Shown piece by piece: positions 1 to 8,829 of a stretch of 64,000 nucleotides of DNA (its first letter is position 1; the number at the start of each line of letters is the position of its first letter). A program made the translations under genes and the position numbers. The notes below the pieces were generated by a model. It ran no database searches. It was not told the DNA's origin and saw nothing but the letters and a program-made list of their open reading frames with translations. The stretch is taken from the NCBI RefSeq assembly GCF_036456085.1, contig NZ_CP138632.1, positions 124,001-188,000 on the forward strand, in the 5' to 3' direction. The stretch is from Veillonella parvula. GTDB lineage: Bacteria > Bacillota > Negativicutes > Veillonellales > Veillonellaceae.

Positions 1-511
1 TAAAACATTAGAAGAACTGAATGGCGTAGAGATTTATGAAGAGTTCCTCGGTGAAACAGATCCATTTAATTCTGATAAATCGCATCCAAAAAATCACGTT
101 GCCTATGGTTATGGTGCATGTGTAGCAACAATTGGTGAAGACAATAAGGTTGCTAATTTACATGTAGCATACGATGTAGGTCGTGTAGTGAACCCTCAAT
201 CCTGTACAGGTCAGGCCGAAGGTGGTGCCATTATGGGAATGGGTTATGCAGTTACAGAAGACTTCCCTTATAAAGAAGGGTATGTAACATCTAAATACGG
301 TACGCTAGGACTTCTTAGAGCTACCCAATGTCCTCCAATTCATGTAAGTCTTATCGAAAAAGGGACACCAGAACAATATGCATACGGAGCTAAAGGTATT
401 GGCGAAATTTCTAGCATTCCGATTGCACCGGCTATTGCAAATGCGTATCGTCGTATCGACGGAGAACCACGTAGGTCCTTGCCGATTAAACATACAGGTT
501 ATAAAAAATAG
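1..511 (+). CDS. Xanthine dehydrogenase-type molybdenum hydroxylase, large subunit (C-terminal part)
   Basis: The 5' end lies outside the window; the frame is open from base 2 to the TAG at 509-511, giving about 169 residues. The sequence matches the C-terminal end of molybdopterin-binding subunits of xanthine dehydrogenase/aldehyde oxidase enzymes: a Gln-Ala-Glu-Gly-Gly stretch that lines the cofactor, and a Gly-Ala-Lys-Gly-Ile-Gly-Glu stretch whose glutamate is the general base in this family. Such enzymes hydroxylate purines or related heterocycles using the molybdenum cofactor. The next gene is an NCS2 nucleobase-type permease, which fits purine uptake and catabolism. The exact substrate cannot be told from this fragment. 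Confidence 0.85.
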   Translation, partial: KTLEELNGVEIYEEFLGETDPFNSDKSHPKNHVAYGYGACVATIGEDNKVANLHVAYDVGRVVNPQSCTGQAEGGAIMGMGYAVTEDFPYKEGYVTSKYGTLGLLRATQCPPIHVSLIEKGTPEQYAYGAKGIGEISSIPIAPAIANAYRRIDGEPRRSLPIKHTGYKK

Positions 512-523
512 AATATTTGCTTA

Positions 524-550
524 ATGGTAGGGGCTTTTGCCCCTAGCCAT
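524..550 (+). terminator. Hairpin after the molybdenum hydroxylase gene
   Basis: An 11-bp stem with one bulged C (arms 524-534 and 539-550, loop TTTT) lies 12 bases after the stop codon. There is no clear U-run after it, so it may be a weak terminator or an mRNA 3'-end stabiliser rather than a strong intrinsic terminator. Confidence 0.45.
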
Positions 551-656
551 CAAGGTTCCCACGTGAAGTCGATGAGATTTCTAAACTCTATCATGTACGA
601 TAGTATGACTATATTGTTTAACTAGTAACTAAAACGTAAGATATGAGGTGATTCTT

Positions 657-2042
657 ATGAGTAAAGGTGCATCTGGTGTCGACCATGTAGATGGTATGCT
701 GCCAATCCCGCAGTTATTCGCTTATGGTTTACAGCACGTTCTGGCTATGTATGCTGGGGCAGTAGCTGTACCAATTATTATTGCACAAGCTATGCATTTG
801 CCAATTGAAGATTTAATTCGTTTGATTACAGCTGACTTATTTACATGTGGTGTAGCTACATTGATTCAAACATTAGGATTCGGATCAGTTGGCGGGCGTA
901 TTCCTCTTATTCAAGGTGTTACATTTGCTTCTGTAGGCCCTATGATTATGATTGGTCAACAGCATGATATCAATACGATTTACGGTGCGATTATCGTAGC
1001 TGGTCTCTTTACATTCCTTGTGGCACCATTTTTCAGTCGTTTGATTCGGCTATTCCCACCTGTAGTAACAGGTACTATCATTACTATTATTGGTATCAAC
1101 TTGATGCCAGTAGCTGTTAACTGGATGGGGGGTGGCGTAGGCAATAAAAACTTTGGCGATCCACTATACATAGCTCTTGGTGTAGCTACATTTGTTCTCG
1201 TTATATTAACTTATCGATTTGGTAAAGGTTTCCTTGGTAATTTGGCAATCTTAGTTGGCCTTATTCTCGGTACAGCCTTAGCTATGATTGTTGGTATTAC
1301 AGATTTTTCAGAGGTAGGACGTTCTCAATGGATTTCTGTTGTAACACCATTCTATTTTGGTCTTCCAACCTTTGACTTTGCTTCTATTGTATCTATGATT
1401 ATTGTAATGCTCGTAGTTATGGTAGAAACAACTGGTGATAGTATTGCGGTAGGTGAAATTGTAGATAAACCTATTGGTCAAAATGAATTGGCTGCGGTAC
1501 TTCGCGCGGATGGCTTGTCTACTATTATTGGTGGTATCCTTAATAGTTTTCCGTATACAGCATTTGCTCAAAACGTAGGTCTTATTGCTGTAACACGTGT
1601 TAAGAGTCGTTTCGTTGTAGCAGCATCTGGTGTAATTTTAATTTTATTAGGCCTTTTCCCTAAATTAGCCGCTATCGTAGCTTGTATTCCAAATGCTGTA
1701 CTAGGGGGCGCAGGGATTGCTATGTTCGGCATGATTATCGCCAGTGGGATTCGTTCTCTTGGTAAAGTTAGTTTCGATGGTAACTATAACCTGATGCTAG
1801 TTGCCATTAGTATTGGGGTATCCATGATTCCTCTTGCAGCACCTCAATTCTATACACACTTTCCAGCATGGGCTCAAATTCTGTTGAAATCTGGTATCAC
1901 AGCTGGTAGTATAGTAGCTGTTATTTTAAATGTAATGTTTAATGGTTTTGGTTATAAAACTGTTAACGAACCTAATCGTGCGACTCGTAAATATCGCCAC
2001 TTCACACGATTCAAAGGTTATCCTAAACATTTCTACCAATAA
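657..2042 (+). CDS. NCS2-family nucleobase (uracil/xanthine-type) permease
   Basis: A 461-residue polytopic membrane protein of the nucleobase:cation symporter-2 family, which takes up uracil, xanthine or urate with a cation. The family signature Gln-Asn-Val-Gly followed by Thr-Arg-Val is present from residue 305, and repeated hydrophobic segments fit the 14-helix UraA-like fold. I chose ATG 657 over the upstream GTG at 648 because GAGGTG at 645-650 sits 6 bases before it. Its place directly after a molybdenum hydroxylase gene suggests that it brings in the purine substrate, most likely xanthine or urate. Substrate specificity is inferred, not seen. Confidence 0.9.
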   Translation: MSKGASGVDHVDGMLPIPQLFAYGLQHVLAMYAGAVAVPIIIAQAMHLPIEDLIRLITADLFTCGVATLIQTLGFGSVGGRIPLIQGVTFASVGPMIMIGQQHDINTIYGAIIVAGLFTFLVAPFFSRLIRLFPPVVTGTIITIIGINLMPVAVNWMGGGVGNKNFGDPLYIALGVATFVLVILTYRFGKGFLGNLAILVGLILGTALAMIVGITDFSEVGRSQWISVVTPFYFGLPTFDFASIVSMIIVMLVVMVETTGDSIAVGEIVDKPIGQNELAAVLRADGLSTIIGGILNSFPYTAFAQNVGLIAVTRVKSRFVVAASGVILILLGLFPKLAAIVACIPNAVLGGAGIAMFGMIIASGIRSLGKVSFDGNYNLMLVAISIGVSMIPLAAPQFYTHFPAWAQILLKSGITAGSIVAVILNVMFNGFGYKTVNEPNRATRKYRHFTRFKGYPKHFYQ

Positions 2043-2151
2043 GATATAGTTAGACGAGTTTACTCTCATGCGATTATATGTATTGTCTCTCACAGTAGAA
2101 GCCTTGTTAGTATAGGTAAAACATCAATATATATGGTTTCGTTTGTTAAAA

Positions 2152-2187
2152 AGATCTCACTCTGATTTGGAGTGAGGTCTTTTTTTA
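2152..2187 (+). terminator. Intrinsic terminator after the NCS2 permease
   Basis: An 11-bp stem (AGATCTCACTC pairing with GAGTGAGGTCT, one G-U pair) is followed directly by seven T residues. It separates the permease from the RuBisCO-like gene, so the two are probably separate transcription units. Confidence 0.85.
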
Positions 2188-2246
2188 TGGAATCGTATAC
2201 TACTTTGGTATATAATTAAATAATATTATTGCAAAGGAGACGCATT

Positions 2247-3434
2247 ATGAAAGACGAGCGATTTATAGTTACATATAGAATAGAAGCGAGTACATATGAA
2301 GAAGCAAAATCAATTGCTTGGGCTGTTCAAGTGGAGCAAACTATAGAATTTCCTTATGAGTTTGTAACGGATCCATACATTAAAGAAACTATTACTGGTC
2401 GACTAGAATCTCTTGAACCTATAGTAGAAGACTCTCCTTATATCAATGTAGGTGTGATGCCAAATGCTGTAATTGACACCTCTCGTTACTATTTGGCTCG
2501 TATTTCATATCACGTAGATACCACGGCCTTAGAGGCTACACAATTTTTAAATGTTGTCTTTGGTAATTCTTCGTTACAGCCACATATTTGGGTAGTAGAT
2601 ATTGAACTATGTCCAACACTTTACGATGTGTTTAAGGGACCACAATTTGGCTTACAAGGAATTCGTCGATTAGTGGAAACCCCGACGCGTCCAATGATTC
2701 AAGCCGTTGTAAAGCCGATGGGCACACCGAATGTAGAATTGGCTCGTATGTGTGGCGCTTACACACGTGGTGGTGCAGATGTCATAAAGGATGATCATGG
2801 TATTTCTAATCAGTCCTTCTCTCAATATAAAGATCGTGTAAAACGATGTGCTGCTATGGTACAGGAAATGAATGCTGTACATGGTACACATACTTTATAT
2901 GCTGCAAACGTATCAGGTGATGGTACAGATGTGTTAGAACGCGCTTATTTTGCCAAAGAGGCTGGTGCTACAGCTCTCATGGTGGCTGCAGGTCTCGTTG
3001 GTTTCGGTTGGTTACACAAATTAGCTACTGATGAAAACTTACGATTGCCCATTATTCATCATCCAGCTTATTCTGGTGGATTTGTAAGCCCTGGTGTATC
3101 TGGAGTAGCTGACTATTTACAACTAGGTTTATTACCTCGTATCTTTGGGGCTGATATGCCAATTTTCGTATCTTATGGTGGACGCTTTACTTTTACAGAG
3201 GAACAATGCAAGAGGATTTCCTCTTACATTAAACAGCCATTAGGTTTGATGAAAGCAGCTTGCCCGGCACCGGGTGGTGGTGTTACAGATGCTCGTCTTA
3301 ATGAACTCGTTGAGCTGTACGGAAATGATACTATGTTCCTCGTTGGCGGTGACATGTTCCGTCGAGGATCAGATATTGAGGCTAATATGTCGTACTTTGT
3401 AGAGCGTTTGACTAAATTATCTGAAAGAACGTAA
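2247..3434 (+). CDS. RuBisCO-like protein (form IV type), function unknown
   Basis: A 395-residue protein with the RuBisCO large-chain fold: an N-terminal ferredoxin-like domain (about 1-125), then a TIM barrel with the GPxFGxxGxR signature. Lys156 matches the first catalytic lysine (Val-Val-Lys-Pro) and Lys181 the carbamylated lysine. The metal motif, however, reads Lys-Asp-Asp-His instead of Lys-Asp-Asp-Glu. The second lysine of the K-P-K motif is Met158, and the loop-6 lysine region reads Tyr-Gly-Gly-Arg. These changes rule out CO2 fixation. RuBisCO-like proteins act as enolases, isomerases or decarboxylases on sugar-phosphate-like substrates in methionine salvage, apiose catabolism and other pathways; which applies here is unknown. 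ATG 2247 follows AAGGAG at 2234-2239. Terminators isolate the gene from its neighbour upstream. Confidence 0.88.
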   Translation: MKDERFIVTYRIEASTYEEAKSIAWAVQVEQTIEFPYEFVTDPYIKETITGRLESLEPIVEDSPYINVGVMPNAVIDTSRYYLARISYHVDTTALEATQFLNVVFGNSSLQPHIWVVDIELCPTLYDVFKGPQFGLQGIRRLVETPTRPMIQAVVKPMGTPNVELARMCGAYTRGGADVIKDDHGISNQSFSQYKDRVKRCAAMVQEMNAVHGTHTLYAANVSGDGTDVLERAYFAKEAGATALMVAAGLVGFGWLHKLATDENLRLPIIHHPAYSGGFVSPGVSGVADYLQLGLLPRIFGADMPIFVSYGGRFTFTEEQCKRISSYIKQPLGLMKAACPAPGGGVTDARLNELVELYGNDTMFLVGGDMFRRGSDIEANMSYFVERLTKLSERT

Positions 3435-3539
3435 TAATAGCTTGAATTTAAATGAGTTAATACAATATTTAACTAAATAACTAAGCTATTGACTTTTACA
3501 GAAATAATAGATTTATGATTAAGTATATGGAGTGTTTTG

Positions 3540-4346
3540 ATGAGTGAATCATCACCGTTGGAGGTCCATGTCCTTGCCAGTGGTAGCAAGGGCAATTGTA
3601 CAGTAATAAAAAAAGGGAACTCTGTCATATTGCATGATGTAGGCATTAGTTGCCGGCGCATTGTCAATGGGTTAAAAGAATTGCATATAGACATGGCTCA
3701 GGTGGAGGGCATATTCGTCAGTCATGAACATAGTGATCATATTGCGGGACTACAACAATTACTAAAACGATTTGATCTTCCTGTGTATACGAAGCAGGGC
3801 ACATGGCGTGAAATTCAAGATAAGTTAATCGTACCGAAGAATCGATTGATTGAGCTTACAAAGGGCAGTTTAACGTTGGGCGGTCTCACCGTAGAGCCGT
3901 TTTCGGTAAGTCATGATGCGGCTGATCCAATTGGAATAAATGTGTTTGCTGGGAACGATAAGGCAACTGTTGTTACTGATACAGGTGTGATTTCAGATGA
4001 TATTTTACGCAGGCTTGATGATACGACGCTGTTAGTGCTAGAGGCAAATTATGATCCGCATATGTTGCGTTTCGGACCCTATCAGCCGTTTTTAAAACAA
4101 CGTGTGGCTAGTGATGAAGGTCATTTGAGTAATGAAATGGCTGCACAAGCTCTACTCATGATGAAGCGTCCTAATTTTATGCAAGTTATATTGGCTCATC
4201 GATCTGAAAATAATAATAATGCTGTCCTTGTTACTCAAACTATTGGTAAAATGCTTGTGGATGGTGGTGTTCGTATTGGACCTGAAATGAAGCTGCAACA
4301 TGGTCAACCTAATGAAATCGTGTCCATCCAATCTGTGAAGAGGTAA
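3540..4346 (+). CDS. MBL-fold metallo-hydrolase, YycJ/WalJ type
   Basis: A 268-residue metallo-beta-lactamase-fold hydrolase. The zinc-binding signature Ser-His-Glu-His-Ser-Asp-His is at about residues 60-66, and further metal ligands are expected at Ser-His-Asp-Ala and Asp-Thr-Gly downstream. The N-terminal Leu-Ala-Ser-Gly-Ser-Lys-Gly-Asn-Cys stretch is typical of YycJ/WalJ proteins, which are predicted nucleases or phosphodiesterases linked to DNA repair and cell-wall signalling. ATG 3540 follows GGAG at 3529-3532. The stop is only two bases before rlmH, as in many Firmicutes where the walK-region MBL gene and rlmH are near each other. The two are probably co-transcribed. Confidence 0.85.
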   Translation: MSESSPLEVHVLASGSKGNCTVIKKGNSVILHDVGISCRRIVNGLKELHIDMAQVEGIFVSHEHSDHIAGLQQLLKRFDLPVYTKQGTWREIQDKLIVPKNRLIELTKGSLTLGGLTVEPFSVSHDAADPIGINVFAGNDKATVVTDTGVISDDILRRLDDTTLLVLEANYDPHMLRFGPYQPFLKQRVASDEGHLSNEMAAQALLMMKRPNFMQVILAHRSENNNNAVLVTQTIGKMLVDGGVRIGPEMKLQHGQPNEIVSIQSVKR

Positions 4347-4348
4347 AA

Positions 4349-4828
4349 ATGAGATTTTATATAGTCTGTATTGGTAAATTGAAGAATGCTTATTTACGTG
4401 AGGGTGTAGCAGAGTTTGTGAAACGTATGCGTCCCTATGGTGGTATTACAATTACAGAGCTGAATGAAAGTAAAATTGGAGATAAGCCGAGTGATGCGGA
4501 TCGCAAACAAGTTGTTGCCGAAGAAGGAGACCGTTTATTAAAAGCGGTTCCTAAAAATGCGTATACCGTATTACTTGATGTGTATGGCAAAACGATGTCC
4601 TCTGAAGAACTCGCTAAGACGGTATCTAAACTTGAGGTGGATGGTGTGAGCGATATGGCCTTCATTATTGGCGGTGCCTTTGGGGTGAGTGATACATTAC
4701 GTCAGACTGCAAATTATAAATTATCCTTTAGCCCTATGACTTTTACACATCAAATGGTTCGATTGTTACTTGTAGAGCAAATATATCGAGCATCAAAAAT
4801 TAATCGCAATGAACCTTATCATTGGTAG
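4349..4828 (+). CDS. rlmH: 23S rRNA (pseudouridine1915-N3)-methyltransferase RlmH
   Basis: 159 residues, the normal length of RlmH, a homodimeric SPOUT-class methyltransferase that methylates pseudouridine 1915 in helix 69 of 23S rRNA using S-adenosylmethionine. The knot region is clear: the Ile-Ile-Gly-Gly-Ala-Phe-Gly motif near residue 108, and the C-terminal stretch ending in Arg-Asn-Glu-Pro-Tyr-His, which forms the SAM/rRNA site. It is translated two bases after the MBL hydrolase. Confidence 0.96.
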   Translation: MRFYIVCIGKLKNAYLREGVAEFVKRMRPYGGITITELNESKIGDKPSDADRKQVVAEEGDRLLKAVPKNAYTVLLDVYGKTMSSEELAKTVSKLEVDGVSDMAFIIGGAFGVSDTLRQTANYKLSFSPMTFTHQMVRLLLVEQIYRASKINRNEPYHW

Positions 4829-4879
4829 AAGACGTAGACTTAAAAATTATTTGTATAATACTTTCAGAAAAAAAGGAGT

Positions 4880-4910
4880 TTTATTATACTGTGGCGAATA
4901 GTATAATAAA
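4880..4910. promoter_or_regulatory. Perfect 11-bp inverted repeat upstream of the CBS gene
   Basis: TTTATTATACT (4880-4890) and AGTATAATAAA (4900-4910) are exact reverse complements around a 9-base centre. Each arm carries a -10-like hexamer (TATACT, TATAAT). There is no U-run, and it lies 30 bases before the CBS-protein start. It could be an operator that overlaps a promoter, or a 5'-UTR hairpin. Confidence 0.5.
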
Positions 4911-4940
4911 GCAAGATGTATTTGTAAGGAGGAATTCACT

Positions 4941-5396
4941 ATGAAAATCCAAGAAGTAATGAATAAATACCCTGTTACTGTTGGCAAAGATGCGCCGATT
5001 TCTGATGTAGCTGATTTATTGGTTAAATATAATTTAACAGCTGTGTCCGTAGTGGATGATGATAATAAGTTGTTAGGTATTATCTCTGAAGGTGATTTAC
5101 TTTATAAAAAAGTACGTCCTCATGTGCCTCATTATGTTAATGTATTAGGCGCTAGCATCTATTACAATGGCATCGGTGAATATAATGCTCAATTTAAAAA
5201 ATTATTGGCATCTCACGTTCATGAGTTGATGACTGATGAAGTAATTACAACCACACCGGATAAAGATGTAGAAGAAATTGTATCTGTTATGCTTGATCAA
5301 CATTTGAAAAATGTGCCAGTTGTAGATAAAGAGTACCGTTTGATTGGAATTTTGTCTCGTCGGGACATTATCAAATTGATTGCTAAAGATAACTAA
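4941..5396 (+). CDS. CBS-domain pair protein
   Basis: A 151-residue soluble protein made of two cystathionine-beta-synthase (CBS) domains with no attached catalytic domain. The first domain is at about 1-57; the second begins near Met-Thr-Asp-Glu-Val at about residue 96. A loop of about 40 residues joins them. CBS pairs (Bateman modules) bind adenosine nucleotides such as AMP, ATP or SAM and act as sensors; stand-alone ones often regulate a partner protein that cannot be inferred here. The start follows AGGAGG at 4928-4933. The gene stands alone, with an inverted repeat upstream and a terminator downstream. Confidence 0.85.
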   Translation: MKIQEVMNKYPVTVGKDAPISDVADLLVKYNLTAVSVVDDDNKLLGIISEGDLLYKKVRPHVPHYVNVLGASIYYNGIGEYNAQFKKLLASHVHELMTDEVITTTPDKDVEEIVSVMLDQHLKNVPVVDKEYRLIGILSRRDIIKLIAKDN

Positions 5397-5420
5397 TTGG
5401 CATAATTATGTAAAATATGT

Positions 5421-5450
5421 AAAGACCACCCGTTTTGGGGTGGTCTTTTA
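5421..5450 (+). terminator. Intrinsic terminator after the CBS gene
   Basis: AAAGACCACC pairs with GGTGGTCTTT around a short loop, and the 3' arm runs into the T-tract. It ends the CBS transcript before tig. Confidence 0.9.
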
Positions 5451-5559
5451 GTGTATATTGAGAAGAATTGCATTGACCTTGCATTTATGTTATTATTAGG
5501 AGTGCATAATATACTACAGAAATTTGGGCATATTGCCCTTCAAGGAGGACATATTTTAA

Positions 5560-6864
5560 ATGAAAGCAACTGTAAATCCTGTTGATCAACACGTAGTAAC
5601 GTTAACTATTGAAGTACCTGCAGCAGAAGTAGATAAGGGCATTAAACAAGCTGTAAAACGCATTGCAGGTCAAGTGAACATCCCTGGCTTCCGCAAAGGA
5701 CATGCGCCTCGCCGTATTTTGGAAATGAACTTCGGTAAAGAAGCTATCTTGGAAGAAGCGTTTGAAGTATTGGCTAGCCAAAACTATAGTGCTGCACTTC
5801 GTGAAAATGATATCGTGCCTGTATCTGAACCTGAAATCGAACGCGAACAATTCGAAGAAGGCAAAGATTTGATTTTCAAAGCTACTGTAACTAAACGCCC
5901 TGAAGTTAAACTTGGCGATTACAAAGGCTTAGAAGCAGATAAACAAGATGCTACAGTATCTGATGAACAAATCGAAGAACAGTTGAACAATATTCGTGAA
6001 CAACAAGCAAAAATGGTTGTTGCTGAAGAAGGCGCTACAATTCAAAAAGACGACTTTGCAGTAATCGACTTTGCTGGTTCCGTTGATGGTAAACCTTTTG
6101 ATGGTGGTGAAGGTAAATCCTACCCATTACAGATCGGTTCTGGTAGCTTCATTCCTGGCTTCGAAGATCAATTGATTGGCGCTAAAGCTGGTGATGATGT
6201 AACTGTAAAAGTAACATTCCCTGAAGACTACTTCGTAGCAGAACTTGCTGGTAAAGAAGCAGAATTCAAAACTCATATCCATGATATTAAACGTAAAGAA
6301 TTGCCTGAATTGAATGATGAATTCGCAAAAGAAGCAAGCTCTTACGAAACTATTGAAGAATTGAAAAAAGATCTTCGCACTAAAATGGAGGAAGAAGCTT
6401 CCCGTCGTGCAATCGATACTTACAATGCTGACTTGATTCAAACAGCTGTTAAAAATGCAACTGTAGAAATCCCAGAAGTAATGATTAAAGATCGCGTAGA
6501 ACAAATGATTCAAGAATTGGCTATGAATATGGAAGGCCGTGGCTTGAAACTTGATGACTACTTGAAATTCTCCAATAAAACTATCGAAGATTTACGCTCT
6601 GAATACAAAGATTCCGCAGCTGAAAACGTACGCGCTGATTTAGTATTGGATGCTATTGCAACTGCTGAAGGTATCGAAGTAACTCCAGATGATATGAACC
6701 GTGAAATCTTCATTATGGCTCAAAACTTTGGGGCAGATCCTAAAGAAGTTTGGGATATTATTGCAAAAGAAGGTCGTGTAGCTATGTTGGCAGGCTCTGT
6801 AGCTCGCAAAAAAGCAGCTCGATTCATTATTGATAATGCAAAAGGCGCTGAAGCGGCTGAATAA
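5560..6864 (+). CDS. tig: Trigger factor (ribosome-associated chaperone, peptidyl-prolyl isomerase)
   Basis: 434 residues, the usual length. The N-terminal ribosome-docking motif Gly-Phe-Arg-Lys is at residues 43-46. The FKBP-type prolyl isomerase domain runs from about 155 to 240, and the helical chaperone arms fill the C-terminal half. Trigger factor binds ribosomal protein L23 at the exit tunnel and shields nascent chains. The start has AAGGAGG about 11 bases upstream. Next come clpP and clpX, the standard tig-clpP-clpX order of Firmicutes. Codon use favours C-ending Phe, Tyr and Ile codons, consistent with high expression. Confidence 0.98.
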   Translation: MKATVNPVDQHVVTLTIEVPAAEVDKGIKQAVKRIAGQVNIPGFRKGHAPRRILEMNFGKEAILEEAFEVLASQNYSAALRENDIVPVSEPEIEREQFEEGKDLIFKATVTKRPEVKLGDYKGLEADKQDATVSDEQIEEQLNNIREQQAKMVVAEEGATIQKDDFAVIDFAGSVDGKPFDGGEGKSYPLQIGSGSFIPGFEDQLIGAKAGDDVTVKVTFPEDYFVAELAGKEAEFKTHIHDIKRKELPELNDEFAKEASSYETIEELKKDLRTKMEEEASRRAIDTYNADLIQTAVKNATVEIPEVMIKDRVEQMIQELAMNMEGRGLKLDDYLKFSNKTIEDLRSEYKDSAAENVRADLVLDAIATAEGIEVTPDDMNREIFIMAQNFGADPKEVWDIIAKEGRVAMLAGSVARKKAARFIIDNAKGAEAAE

Positions 6865-6900
6865 TAGTTTGCTCAACTAGGTACATGAAAAGGTGATTAC

Positions 6901-7494
6901 ATGTATGTACCAATCGTAGTTGAACAAGGTGAACGCGGAGAGCGTTCCTATGATATTTACTCTCGCTTGTTAAAGGATCGCATTATTTTCCTTGGTGGCC
7001 CCATCGATGATAATGTGGCAAATGCGGTTATTGCGCAAATGTTATTCCTGGAAGCAGAGGATCCTGATAAGGATATCCATTTGTACATCAATAGCCCTGG
7101 TGGTGTTGTAACCGCAGGTATGGCTATTTATGATACGATGCAATATATTAAACCAGATGTGTCTACTATTTGTGTAGGCTCTGCAGCGAGCATGGGTGCT
7201 GTGCTTTTAACAGCTGGCACTAAAGGTAAACGATATGCGTTACCTCATGCGCGCATCATGATTCACCAACCATTAGGTGGTGTACAAGGACAAGCATCTG
7301 AAATTGAAATCCATGCCCGTGAGATTCTTCGCATGCGTGAAGAGTTAAATGGTATCTTAGCTTCTCGCAGTGGACAAGATATTGAAGTAGTAGCTCGCGA
7401 TACAGATCGCGATAACTTCATGAGTGCTCAGGATGCCGTTGAATACGGCTTAATTGATGAGGTGCTCACAAGAGAACCTGTAGAAAGCAAGTAA
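6901..7494 (+). CDS. clpP: ATP-dependent Clp protease proteolytic subunit
   Basis: A 197-residue serine protease that forms the tetradecameric ClpP barrel. The catalytic triad is visible as Ser97 (in Gly-Ser-Ala-Ala-Ser-Met), His122 (in Met-Ile-His-Gln-Pro) and Asp171 (in Asp-Arg-Asp-Asn-Phe-Met-Ser). It degrades unfolded and tagged proteins fed to it by ClpX, which is encoded 12 bases downstream. The start ATG follows AAAGGTG. The gene lies 36 bases after tig and is probably co-transcribed with it. Confidence 0.98.
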   Translation: MYVPIVVEQGERGERSYDIYSRLLKDRIIFLGGPIDDNVANAVIAQMLFLEAEDPDKDIHLYINSPGGVVTAGMAIYDTMQYIKPDVSTICVGSAASMGAVLLTAGTKGKRYALPHARIMIHQPLGGVQGQASEIEIHAREILRMREELNGILASRSGQDIEVVARDTDRDNFMSAQDAVEYGLIDEVLTREPVESK

Positions 7495-7506
7495 TGGAGG
7501 CGCCCC

Positions 7507-8760
7507 TTGGCAAAAGATAAAGACACTATGCGCTGCAGTTTTTGTGGACGCACAAGCGAAGAAGTCCGCAAATTAGTGGCGGGGCCTAACGTGTATATTT
7601 GTGATGAATGCGTTGAAGTTTGTGAACGCATCATTGCAGATGAGTTGGCTACGGTTGAGACGGACGACTTCAATTTAAAAGAATTGCCAACGCCTAGAGA
7701 AATTAAAGCTCATCTTGACGAATATGTCATTGGTCAAGATGATGCTAAAATCTCTTTAGCCGTGGCTGTATATAATCACTACAAACGTTTACAAACAGAT
7801 AATGTAGTTGATGATGTAGAATTACAAAAGGCTAATGTTTTATTCATTGGTCCTACTGGTAGTGGTAAAACACTATTGGCTCAAACCTTAGCGAAAATGC
7901 TAGAAGTACCATTTGCTATTGCAGATGCTACAAGCTTAACTGAGGCTGGGTATGTAGGGGAAGATGTAGAAAACATCTTACTCAAAATTATCCAAGCTGC
8001 AGATTATGATATAGCTCGGGCTGAACGTGGCATTATCTATATCGATGAAATTGATAAGATTGCTCGTAAGTCTGAGAACCCTTCCATTACACGTGATGTG
8101 TCTGGTGAAGGCGTACAACAAGCATTGCTTAAAATCTTAGAAGGTACTGTCGCTTCTGTTCCCCCACAAGGTGGTAGGAAGCATCCTAATCAAGAAATGC
8201 TTCAAATTGACACTACGAATATTCTCTTTATTTGTGGTGGTGCATTTGATGGTATGGATAAGGTTATTACTAAGCGTACCGCTAAGAAAACACTTGGCTT
8301 TGGTGCAGATGTACAGCGTAAAGAAGAACGCAATGTATCGGCTATCTTAAAAGATGTTGTACCTGAAGATTTATTAAAATTTGGCTTGATTCCTGAGTTT
8401 ATTGGACGTTTGCCAGTAATGGTGACATTAGATCAATTAGACAGAGATGCGTTAATTCAAATTTTGACAAAGCCTAAAAATGCATTAACAAAACAATATG
8501 AAAAAATTCTATCCCTTGATGGTGTAGAATTAACTTTCACTGAAGATGCATTAGAAGAAATCGCTGATGAAGCATTACAGCGAAAAACAGGTGCTCGTGG
8601 TTTGCGTGCTATCATTGAAAAGGTGATGAAACGCGTAATGTTTGAGGTTCCTTCCATGCCGGAAGTAACTAAGTGCATTGTGAATCGTGAATCCGTATTA
8701 AGCACAGGCGAACCTATACTCAAAAATGAGGCAGACCAAGACATCCAGTTGAAATCGTAA
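7507..8760 (+). CDS. clpX: ATP-dependent Clp protease ATP-binding subunit ClpX
   Basis: 417 residues. The N-terminal zinc-binding domain has Cys10, Cys13, Cys32 and Cys35. The AAA+ Walker A motif GPTGSGKT is at 115-122, with Walker B Ile-Tyr-Ile-Asp-Glu-Ile-Asp-Lys downstream. ClpX recognises, unfolds and threads substrates into ClpP. The start codon is TTG at 7507, set by GGAGG at 7497-7501; no ATG with a better ribosome site precedes the zinc domain. Confidence 0.98.
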   Translation: MAKDKDTMRCSFCGRTSEEVRKLVAGPNVYICDECVEVCERIIADELATVETDDFNLKELPTPREIKAHLDEYVIGQDDAKISLAVAVYNHYKRLQTDNVVDDVELQKANVLFIGPTGSGKTLLAQTLAKMLEVPFAIADATSLTEAGYVGEDVENILLKIIQAADYDIARAERGIIYIDEIDKIARKSENPSITRDVSGEGVQQALLKILEGTVASVPPQGGRKHPNQEMLQIDTTNILFICGGAFDGMDKVITKRTAKKTLGFGADVQRKEERNVSAILKDVVPEDLLKFGLIPEFIGRLPVMVTLDQLDRDALIQILTKPKNALTKQYEKILSLDGVELTFTEDALEEIADEALQRKTGARGLRAIIEKVMKRVMFEVPSMPEVTKCIVNRESVLSTGEPILKNEADQDIQLKS

Positions 8761-8764
8761 TTCG

Positions 8765-8800
8765 AAGAAACTCATTTCTGTGTAGGAATGAGTTTCTTTT
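8765..8800 (+). terminator. Intrinsic terminator after clpX
   Basis: AAGAAACTCATT (8765-8776) pairs with AATGAGTTTCTT (8787-8798), and the 3' arm ends in T residues. It divides the tig-clpP-clpX unit from lon. Confidence 0.85.
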
Positions 8801-8829
8801 CATAATATATATATATACCTGGAGGAAGT

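Noticed and set aside
512-656. Possible purine riboswitch before the NCS2 permease
   Set aside because: The region has hairpins but not the conserved three-way-junction core of purine riboswitches.
2247-3434. True RuBisCO with carbon fixation
   Set aside because: The metal glutamate, the second K-P-K lysine and the loop-6 lysine are missing.
6127-6513. 128-codon minus-strand frame across tig
   Set aside because: Same reason: antisense shadow of a highly expressed gene with low-complexity Phe/Cys content.
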